Source: Gammaproteobacteria bacterium (GTDB taxonomy: Bacteria; Pseudomonadota; Gammaproteobacteria; Pseudomonadales; Ketobacteraceae). From it: a DNA stretch of 64,000 bases. Positions 1 through 5,801 of this stretch are shown in pieces (within the stretch, counting starts at the first letter, position 1; each line of letters starts with the position of its first letter). Below the pieces are notes generated by a model. It searched no databases. It was given only the letters and a program-made list of their open reading frames with translations, and was not told the origin of the DNA. A program made the position numbers and the translations under genes. The stretch covers positions 1-64,000 of the forward strand of contig JABLXQ010000027.1 in assembly GCA_013178375.1 (NCBI GenBank). The letters are read 5' to 3'.

Positions 1-41
1 GCCAATATACGAATCTCCACTGCTTGCTCCTGGGTCAACAT
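1..41 (-). CDS. istA: IS21-family transposase IstA, N-terminal fragment (runs off window)
   Basis: Only 13 codons are in the window, beginning with ATG at 41-39 and reading MLTQEQAVEIRIL. This matches the usual start of IstA proteins, whose N-terminal helix-turn-helix begins this way in many IS21-family members. The rest of the gene continues past base 1. IstA is the DDE transposase and acts with the AAA+ helper IstB. The identification rests on 13 residues plus the terminal repeats at 75-122. Confidence 0.65.
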   Translation of the reverse strand, partial: MLTQEQAVEIRIL

Positions 42-127
42 GGGCGGCCTGCAAAAGGCCGCAACATTAGCCCAGGTGGGTCAATTTTAAATCGCTGGGG
101 TGGGTCAGTTTTACATCGCTGCTAACA
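1..127 (-). mobile_element. End of an IS21-family insertion sequence
   Basis: The stretch holds the first codons of an IstA-like transposase on the minus strand and two tandem 24-bp repeats (75-98 and 99-122, 21 of 24 bases identical), each containing a TGGGTCA...ATCGCT core. Multiple subterminal repeats of about this size are typical of IS21-family ends. Read from outside inwards, the element would start with TG at base 127, as in this family. The other end lies outside the window, so the target duplication cannot be seen. The boundary at 127 is inferred from where the helicase homology stops. Confidence 0.7.
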
Positions 128-417
128 TCGATGCTGTAGTTGGCCTTGGATGCCTTGTCGTGGGTGAGCAAATAGGGAATGCCCGCGCTACCGAGCGCCT
201 TTGCCAGGCGGAGCCCGGTGCTTTTTGAACGATATACCACACCAATATCGCGCCACGATTTTCCCGCAGCATTCCACTTCTGCAGGCAACGAATAATGAA
301 TTCGTTTTCCTGTTGTTTGTTGCTGAAACGCCGCAGCACTGGCGGCAACCCTTGGGTGCCTGCTGCTTCCGGCTGGATGATGGGCAGGCCGTCTTCATCG
401 GTGTCGTGTGCCTGCAT
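128..417 (-). pseudogene. UvrD/Rep-type superfamily I helicase remnant
   Basis: The minus-strand reading contains a segment, WRDIGVVYRS, followed by a GIPYLLTHDK-like stretch. This resembles helicase motif IV and its surroundings in UvrD/Rep-family ATP-dependent DNA helicases. Only about 95 residues of a protein normally above 600 residues remain. There is no Walker A, no DExx box and no motif V or VI. The homology ends where the IS21 end begins (base 127), so the insertion probably truncated the gene. Upstream the frame is unconvincing. I read it as a decayed fragment without function. Confidence 0.6.
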
Positions 418-632
418 ATAAATGCGCCGTCGCCCGCCTGCAATACGATGGGCACTTGCATGGTGGGCGCGATGTCGAATGGCGGATTGATCCACCCCGG
501 CCAGTTCCGGCGGTCTATCCGCCAGAAGCGGGTCAGGGATGCTTCGCCCGGGGGTACAGATTCAGCATAGTCAAAGGTGAGGCGGGGCGCTTTCCGCAGC
601 CACCAAGCGAAGAGTAGGGCAGTTCGGATCGG
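418..632 (-). other. Unassigned degraded stretch between helicase remnant and DUF6488 gene
   Basis: Two minus-strand frames stay open here, one of them continuous with the stop of the DUF6488-like gene at 633. Neither has a good start with a ribosome binding site, and I recognise neither product. One frame reads through tryptophan-rich sequence (FAWWLRKAPR) that could be the remains of a membrane or envelope gene of the adjacent metal operon. Treat as junction debris. Confidence 0.35.
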
Positions 633-977
633 TTACTCCGCTTCTCCTTCATGATTGGCAGAGACTGGATTGCCGAACTCATCCAGAATCACGTACAACG
701 TTTTCTTGCTCGTATCCTCTTCTTCCGGATTCTGAAAACTCACTACCCATACTGGGCCGTATTTGCTTTCCCGGGTGATTGCAGCAGATGGCTTGGCATT
801 CTTCCAGCTATCCGGCAATTTTTTATCGGTCACCAGACTCTGTACGACTTCGCTGGCCACTTTCGTAGCCTGAAGACCATCAATCGTTTCAAACGATCCA
901 TGATCGGCATGGGCCATCAGTTTTAGTGGAGATAACATAAAGATTACTGCCAGCAAAAATTTGAAAATGATATTCAT
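633..977 (-). CDS. Small exported DUF6488-like protein
   Basis: The 114-residue product begins with a cleavable-looking signal peptide (hydrophobic residues 5-20, ending near LMAHA). The small soluble domain carries a PepSY-like pattern, with a WVVSFQNP strand and a C-terminal strand that includes VILDEFGN. I associate it with DUF6488, found beside HupE/UreJ and 'transmembrane anchor' genes in metal-response clusters, but that is from memory. GGAGA lies about 8 nt before ATG 977. It is the last gene of a minus-strand operon (129-residue His-rich protein, HupE/UreJ, anchor protein, this gene). The role is unknown; a periplasmic metal-handling function is inferred from context only. Confidence 0.7.
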   Translation of the reverse strand: MNIIFKFLLAVIFMLSPLKLMAHADHGSFETIDGLQATKVASEVVQSLVTDKKLPDSWKNAKPSAAITRESKYGPVWVVSFQNPEEEDTSKKTLYVILDEFGNPVSANHEGEAE

Positions 978-999
978 TGGGTGGTCTCCGATTTCAGGT

Positions 1000-1599
1000 T
1001 CAAGGTTTGTAGAGTTTTTCGTAAAAGCCGCTGGTAGATACCGTTACGGTAACGGGTGCTGTTCCCCGGTTTCGCCAATACCAGCCATGGGTACCGGCAA
1101 AGGGTGCTATAAATTCGCCGTGGGCCTGGCTCTGATTCAATCCTTTCCAGTAACTGGAAAATGTTTCGCCCGCATTGGGAGGTTCGCCATGCATGTCGAA
1201 GTTCACAGCTCCACCTTCGGCTTGCCAGCTGAAGACGAAACGGTCACCTATGGCCATCCTGGCTTTGATTTCCGCACCTTCACCCGGTTGCAGGGTCAGC
1301 GCCAGGGAATCATTGCGATAGCCGTTCGCACTTTTCCATACCGGCGACAACACCGGAGCAGCCGACACCAACAGATTGGCAGAGGATGCTTCGGCAGAAG
1401 GAACTTCACCAGCTGTGGCTTCACTCAGAGCCGTCAGCCCCATGCGGGAGCCCAGGCCAGTAGGATCGACGCCGTATTCAGCTGGCAACACAGTGGTTAC
1501 CAGAACCAAGGCACCTATGACCAAAGCAACCAGAGTCGCTTTGAGCAAGGCTTGTGTCGAAGGCAAACCTTCGCGATTGAAATTACTGATGTCGTGCAT
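1000..1599 (-). CDS. Transmembrane anchor-type periplasmic protein
   Basis: A roughly 199-residue protein with one N-terminal membrane helix (ALLKATLVALVIGALVLV) and a periplasmic beta-rich domain. The domain is rich in Trp and Gly near its C-terminus (GTHGWYWRNRG), a pattern seen in domains that bind small ligands or the membrane face. The start at 1599 is preferred because GAGGAAT precedes it at the right distance. An ATG at 1611 overlaps the HupE/UreJ stop and lacks that spacing. Such proteins are often found with HupE/UreJ genes. Function not established. Confidence 0.7.
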   Translation of the reverse strand: MHDISNFNREGLPSTQALLKATLVALVIGALVLVTTVLPAEYGVDPTGLGSRMGLTALSEATAGEVPSAEASSANLLVSAAPVLSPVWKSANGYRNDSLALTLQPGEGAEIKARMAIGDRFVFSWQAEGGAVNFDMHGEPPNAGETFSSYWKGLNQSQAHGEFIAPFAGTHGWYWRNRGTAPVTVTVSTSGFYEKLYKP

Positions 1600-1607
1600 G
1601 TTATTCC

Positions 1608-2342
1608 TCATGAATGAACAAAATAGCCGGTAACCTGATAGCCGATCAGAATGAAACCGGCTGCCATCAACACCACGTTGCTGGCAAAGGCGTGTCGTAT
1701 GAACGTGGCGGACTGTCGCCAGAAATTCATCAGTATCAATATGGCGCCTAATGCCATGATCTGACCAATTTCAACGCCCACATTAAAAGCGAGAATGTTG
1801 GCAACCAGCCCGTCCTCCGACAGTTTGAAATCCTGCAATTTGGTGGCAAGGCCAAAGCCATGGAAAAAGCCGAACACCAGCACGGCCAACTTGGTGTTGG
1901 GTTGCACACCAAACCAGCGCTTGAATGCACCCAGATTATCCAGCGCCTTGTACACCACTGATAATCCAATGATGGCGTCGACAATATAGGGATTGACATG
2001 GGTGCCACTGAGCACGCCATAGAGCAATGTGACACTATGGCCGATGGCAAACAGCGTGACGTAAATGCCCACATCCTTCATTCGATACAGGAAAAAAATG
2101 ACACCGAACAAAAACAGCAGGTGGTCGTAACCCGTCACCATGTGCTTGGCGCCCAAATAGGTGAAAGGCAGCAATTGGGTGCCCGCGCTTTGTTCCAAAA
2201 AGGCGGCGTCATCCTCCGCTACCCCGTGGGCGAAAGCGGAATTGATAGACATGGCACCCATTAACAACACGCAAGCCAGTAGCAGGTGTCCGACGACAGA
2301 CGCACGGACATCGCACCACTTCCGCAAGAGAAAATGGATCAT
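1608..2342 (-). CDS. HupE/UreJ-family membrane protein
   Basis: About 244 residues with a signal-like first helix, then a multi-helix core containing the family pattern: GYDHLLFLFGVIFF, GHSVTLL and FGFFHGFGLA with conserved His residues inside membrane helices. HupE and UreJ proteins are nickel/cobalt permease-like secondary transporters, first known beside hydrogenase and urease genes. The start at ATG 2342 has GGAG about 9 nt upstream; an upstream GTG at 2363 is less likely. The gene sits between a His-rich exported protein and the anchor protein, and is probably controlled by the divergent RcnR/CsoR-like repressor. The metal is not known; nickel or cobalt is the family-based guess. Confidence 0.85.
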   Translation of the reverse strand: MIHFLLRKWCDVRASVVGHLLLACVLLMGAMSINSAFAHGVAEDDAAFLEQSAGTQLLPFTYLGAKHMVTGYDHLLFLFGVIFFLYRMKDVGIYVTLFAIGHSVTLLYGVLSGTHVNPYIVDAIIGLSVVYKALDNLGAFKRWFGVQPNTKLAVLVFGFFHGFGLATKLQDFKLSEDGLVANILAFNVGVEIGQIMALGAILILMNFWRQSATFIRHAFASNVVLMAAGFILIGYQVTGYFVHS

Positions 2343-2411
2343 TGCAATACTCCAGATTTTCACATTAACAGCGACCGGCCCGCTTGATCGGGCCGTTGCA
2401 CGAAAAAACGA

Positions 2412-2801
2412 TTAGGACAGTAGCAACCATGAGGACAGCCGAGGCGGTCGGTACAGGCGAGCCCGTACGTGACCAGGGACATGCGGTGGAAAAGCCGATA
2501 GTGCCGAATAGCGAATCTGGTGTACCGCATTGTTGGACAGCAGCGGTGGCAGTGAATATTCGATGCTGTCCATCATATGCAGAGCAGAATGCGTGGCTCC
2601 ATCCATTTGCGTATGAACAGGCAGATGTTGATGATGGTGAAAATGTGGTTCGTCGTTTACTACAAGGACATAGCGAGGTGGCACTTCGTCGTGCAGACAC
2701 TGGGCAATCGTCCAGCAACCCCGAAACAGGGTCGAAGACAACAGCGACAGCACCAAAACCGCCACTAAAGTGGACCGGCACGTATTGCGGCTCAATGCCA
2801 T
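2412..2801 (-). CDS. His-rich exported protein, CopL-like
   Basis: The 129-residue product has an N-terminal hydrophobic signal segment (LVAVLVLSLLSSTLF), then a histidine-rich stretch (EPHFHHHQHLPVH) and a C-terminal arginine/proline patch. Small exported proteins of this kind precede efflux genes in copper, cobalt and zinc loci, and CopL is the closest named comparison. An AAGGGAGC ribosome site precedes ATG 2801, which decides for this frame over a longer overlapping one. It is the first gene of the minus-strand operon and faces the repressor gene across the G-tract operator. Metal binding is inferred from the histidines. Confidence 0.65.
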   Translation of the reverse strand: MALSRNTCRSTLVAVLVLSLLSSTLFRGCWTIAQCLHDEVPPRYVLVVNDEPHFHHHQHLPVHTQMDGATHSALHMMDSIEYSLPPLLSNNAVHQIRYSALSAFPPHVPGHVRARLYRPPRLSSWLLLS

Positions 2802-2870
2802 GCTCCCTTGATCGACCTTGAATGTGCGAAACAGCCGGCATCATAACGCACATCAGCTAAGGATTGAAGC

Positions 2871-2892
2871 ATCCTCCCTGGGGGGATATAGT
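2871..2892. promoter_or_regulatory. G-tract operator for the RcnR/CsoR-like repressor
   Basis: The region between the divergent genes has a run of six G (2880-2885) flanked by CCTCCCT on one side and ATATAGTG on the other. RcnR, FrmR and CsoR-family repressors bind G/C-tract operators of this form, with RcnR using TACT-G6-N-AGTA. The tract lies 8-20 bases before the ATG of the repressor gene. The location suggests autoregulation and control of both divergent transcripts. Confidence 0.65.
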
Positions 2893-2899
2893 GCCATTC

Positions 2900-3163
2900 A
2901 TGACAACCCATACTTCACATCCGCAAATCATCGCCCGGCTCAAGCGTGCCAATGGCCATCTCCAGAAAATCATTACCATGCTGGAGGAGGAGCGCGGTTG
3001 CCTGGACATTGCCCAGCAATTGCAGGCAGTGGAAAAAGCCATTGCCAATGCCAAGAAAACGCTGGTACATGACCATATTGATCATTGTCTGGAACATGCA
3101 GTGAATGGCGAAACGACAGAAGATGCCATTGCAGAGTTCAAGGCCATCACCAAGTATCTTTGA
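2900..3163 (+). CDS. Metal-sensing transcriptional repressor, RcnR/CsoR/FrmR family
   Basis: An 87-residue all-helical protein of the DUF156 family. The N-terminal HPQIIARLKRANGH segment matches the DNA-contacting first helix, and the W-X-Y-Z type metal positions appear as His near the N-terminus, Cys in EERGCLDI and His in HDHIDHCLEH. The set His/Cys/His with extra N-terminal His residues looks more like RcnR (nickel/cobalt) than CsoR (copper), but this assignment is tentative. ATG 2900 follows the G-tract operator closely; an in-frame ATG at 2864 would put the operator inside the gene. It is followed directly by the EamA exporter. Confidence 0.85.
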   Translation: MTTHTSHPQIIARLKRANGHLQKIITMLEEERGCLDIAQQLQAVEKAIANAKKTLVHDHIDHCLEHAVNGETTEDAIAEFKAITKYL

Positions 3164-4251
3164 CGATCGCTGCCGATCTGTCGACACGAGGAAAATCTAT
3201 CAAATCCGGAATCATCTATGCATTGCTGGCCGCCGCTTTATTTGGTGCCAGCACGCCGTTCGCCAAACTGCTGGTCGAGCAGTCCCATCCCGTCATGCTG
3301 GCCGGTTTGTTGTATCTGGGGAGTGGGATCGGGTTGTTCATATTGATGGGAATAAGACATTTTTATGCATCCGCCGACAATAAAGCCGCGTATCTGAAAG
3401 GTAAAGATATACCCTGGTTTGCGGGTGCAGTCTTTTTCGGCGGTGTTGTCGGTCCTGCATTGCTAATGTTTGGCCTGGTGTACACGCCCGGATCCAGTGC
3501 CGCTCTGTTGTTGAATCTGGAAGGGGTATTTACCGCATTATTGGCCTGGTTTGTTTTTCGGGAAAATTTCGATCGCCGTATCTTTCTGGGCATGGTCAGT
3601 ATCGTGGCTGGCAGTGTGCTGTTGTCCTGGCAGCAAGCGCCCGAGCCGGGCGGTGCCTGGAGTGCGCTGGCCATTGTGGGCGCCTGTTTGTGCTGGGGTA
3701 TCGACAACAATCTGACCCGCAAAGTGTCTGCCAGTGATGCGTTACAAATTGCCAGCATCAAAGGCTTGGTTGCCGGTATTTTTAATGTTTCCCTGGCATT
3801 GGCAACTGGCGCGTTACTACCAGAGCCAACCGCAATGTTTTCAGCTGCACTGGTTGGATTCCTTGGTTATGGTGTCAGTCTGGTATTGTTTGTACTTGCA
3901 CTTCGATACCTGGGTACCGCTCGCACTGGCGCTTACTTTTCTTCAGCGCCCTTTGTGGGTGCCGCACTAGCCCTGGTTATGTTGCAGGAAACCCCGGAAA
4001 TACTTTTTATCGCAGGCTTTGCAGCAATGGCACTCGGCCTGTGGCTGCATCTGACAGAAAAGCACGAACATCTACATAGTCATGAGCCAATGACCCATAG
4101 CCACTCCCATGTTCACGACGAGCATCATCAGCATGCCCATAACGTCCCGTGGGAAGGATCAGAGCCGCATACCCATGAGCATTTTCATCCTGCCATGATG
4201 CATAAACATCCCCATTATCCCGACATTCATCATCGGCACGAGCATTCTTGA
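3160..4251 (+). CDS. EamA-family (DMT) transporter with His-rich C-terminal tail
   Basis: About 363 residues. Ten hydrophobic segments make up two EamA repeats (YALLAAALFGASTPFAK in the first), as in drug/metabolite exporters. After the last helix comes a cytoplasmic tail of roughly 60 residues dominated by histidine (HSHVHDEHHQHAH and similar). Such tails bind divalent metals in other exporters. Only a TTG at 3160, overlapping the repressor stop, gives a start near the first helix; an ATG at 3085 would overlap the repressor gene deeply. Translational coupling to the repressor is likely. A nickel/cobalt/zinc export role is inferred from the tail and the regulator. Confidence 0.85.
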   Translation: MTIAADLSTRGKSIKSGIIYALLAAALFGASTPFAKLLVEQSHPVMLAGLLYLGSGIGLFILMGIRHFYASADNKAAYLKGKDIPWFAGAVFFGGVVGPALLMFGLVYTPGSSAALLLNLEGVFTALLAWFVFRENFDRRIFLGMVSIVAGSVLLSWQQAPEPGGAWSALAIVGACLCWGIDNNLTRKVSASDALQIASIKGLVAGIFNVSLALATGALLPEPTAMFSAALVGFLGYGVSLVLFVLALRYLGTARTGAYFSSAPFVGAALALVMLQETPEILFIAGFAAMALGLWLHLTEKHEHLHSHEPMTHSHSHVHDEHHQHAHNVPWEGSEPHTHEHFHPAMMHKHPHYPDIHHRHEHS

Positions 4252-4274
4252 ATTCAGAAAGTCAAGTGAGATTA

Positions 4275-5727
4275 GTCCGCTCCCTCACAACAACTTGAAC
4301 GCCTTCGCAAACGCCGTCGCATCATCGCTCAGCTGCGCACCCGACAACACAACCCTCTTGTCCGGCGTGGTGGTGAAAGCCTCCCAGGTCTCTCCTTGCT
4401 CCCACACCGGATCACCGCATTCAACATCAGCCTCGCACACCGGCTTGATCTGCCGCGTCGGTTTGGTTTTATAGCTGGCTTTCTTTTTCCCGGTCGCATC
4501 AAACACCCACAGGGTCTGGCCGGTTTCCTCGGTGATGGTCGCGTCGGTCTGATTGCTGGTGCTGATGCTGAAATCGCTCAGCACGATCAGCCGCTGCAAA
4601 TCCTCGCGCCATTCGATCTGCCGGATTCTGCTCTGTCCGTCCAGCGTGATGTCGCTGATCAGCGTGCCATCGCTGGCCAGCTTGCTGATGTTCACGCCAT
4701 TGGGAATATAGAGCGTACCAGTGGCATCCACGGCAATACCGATGGTGGAACCAATGGGTTGCTTCCAGGCGCGCGAGCCCGTCAGCGTGTTCTCCCAAGT
4801 TTCTGCGCCGTTGGTGGTCACAAAGCCATTGGCAGTAGCCACCACGTGATTGGGTTGGCCATCGGCGTTGGACGTGTGTTTGCCCAGTGGCATCAGCAGG
4901 CTGTTGGGGGTAATGGGAAATCCGGTCGAGCGCCAGGGAAATGAACCATCAACCGCCTGCATGATGGAATAGGTATAGAAAGGGCCGGCGAAGTTGAACA
5001 ACAGATTGCCCTGCGTATCGATGGCCATTTCGGTAGTACAAAGCGGCTGGCAGTAGCCAGCGTGAATCGCGCTTTCCTTGTACGACAACTGGGTGCCTGC
5101 AGAATCGAAACGCTGAAGGCTGAAGCTGCTCATCATGGAATCATCTGCCTCGCGGCCCAGATGAACTGCCACCACCAGATTGCCTTCGGCATCCAGTGTC
5201 ATGCCGGTGAGAATATCGGATTCGTTGGATTGAAAACCAACTTGCCAAAGCTCGACACCGTCGGCATCAAATTGCATCAGGTTCGCGTTCCCCAGCAGCA
5301 AAGGGAGGATGTTGGGAAAGGGCGACGCAAACGGATATTCCACCACGCCCACAAATTCAGTGTAGCCCACGGCCACACCCGTCGGGGCAACGACCAAGTG
5401 CAGCAGCGACGATAGAGGTATGGCTGCCCCCACTTCCCGCTGCCACAGCTCATTGCCGCCAGCATCCAGTTTGCGCAGCTGGGTATATCCGTTACTGCCC
5501 AGGTACAACTGATACACATTTCCAGCACTGTCCGTGGAAATGGCCAATGGCATTGGTGCAAAAGGATTATCGGTGACGTTCGTGGTCCACAGAAGGGCCG
5601 AGGTGCAGGCCGTCAGACATAGCGCAGCTGCAGCAGCCGCCATGGTTTTTGCTTTCATGTTGTGTTCCCCAATGTGAGCAAATAAAAAAGCAATTCTTTA
5701 TCTTATCAAGCCAATGTTGCTGAACAA
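4275..5727. repeat. Direct repeat copy 1 (lipoprotein gene duplication)
   Basis: This segment of about 1.45 kb recurs at 8737-10185 in the same orientation. Homology starts at the shared GTCCGCTCCCTCAC just beyond the stop codon and runs past the start codon into the upstream region (TTCCCCAATGTGAGCAA). The two copies bracket the RCC1 lipoprotein gene. The 3' third and the signal-peptide end are nearly identical, while the middle differs more. This suggests duplication followed by partial gene conversion. Confidence 0.85.
4285..5658 (-). CDS. Beta-propeller-like lipoprotein, paralogue A
   Basis: The 457-residue precursor has a signal peptide ending in the lipobox LTAC (Cys 18). The mature part has repeated short blades of the type 'D..GN.y.....L.k.da.G.e.W' (DSAGNVYQLYLG, DAEGNLVVAVHLG, DATGTLYIPNG), like SBBP or quinoprotein-type propellers without enzyme motifs. 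Near the C-terminus are two cysteines (VCEADVEC). GGGGAA precedes the ATG. It is about 90 per cent identical by eye to the protein at 8747-10120. Expected location: outer-membrane lipoprotein facing periplasm or surface. Function unknown. Confidence 0.8.
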   Translation of the reverse strand: MKAKTMAAAAAALCLTACTSALLWTTNVTDNPFAPMPLAISTDSAGNVYQLYLGSNGYTQLRKLDAGGNELWQREVGAAIPLSSLLHLVVAPTGVAVGYTEFVGVVEYPFASPFPNILPLLLGNANLMQFDADGVELWQVGFQSNESDILTGMTLDAEGNLVVAVHLGREADDSMMSSFSLQRFDSAGTQLSYKESAIHAGYCQPLCTTEMAIDTQGNLLFNFAGPFYTYSIMQAVDGSFPWRSTGFPITPNSLLMPLGKHTSNADGQPNHVVATANGFVTTNGAETWENTLTGSRAWKQPIGSTIGIAVDATGTLYIPNGVNISKLASDGTLISDITLDGQSRIRQIEWREDLQRLIVLSDFSISTSNQTDATITEETGQTLWVFDATGKKKASYKTKPTRQIKPVCEADVECGDPVWEQGETWEAFTTTPDKRVVLSGAQLSDDATAFAKAFKLL

Positions 5728-5751
5728 CCCGTCGCTGCATGAACAAGGCCG

Positions 5752-5789
5752 CTCAAAAAAATAGCGCACCATAGGCACGCTATTTTTGA
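5752..5789 (-). terminator. Intrinsic terminator of the RCC1 lipoprotein gene
   Basis: Arms TCAAAAAAATAGCG and CGCTATTTTTGA form a stem around an 11-base loop. Read on the minus strand it is followed by a T-rich run within the arm. It lies 13 bases past the stop codon of the gene ending at 5802. The AT-rich arms could also work on the other strand. Confidence 0.65.
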
Positions 5790-5801
5790 ACGGTATTTCT
5801 G

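Noticed and set aside
2823..2852. Inverted repeat TGTGCG-N18-CGCACA upstream of the RcnR-like gene
   Set aside because: The half-sites resemble the Crp-like palindrome, but the 18-base gap does not fit its 4-base spacing. The G tract is the better operator.
2365..2853. A 162-codon minus-strand frame over the CopL-like gene
   Set aside because: The 129-codon frame has a signal peptide, His-rich region and AAGGGAGC ribosome site. The longer frame has none of these.
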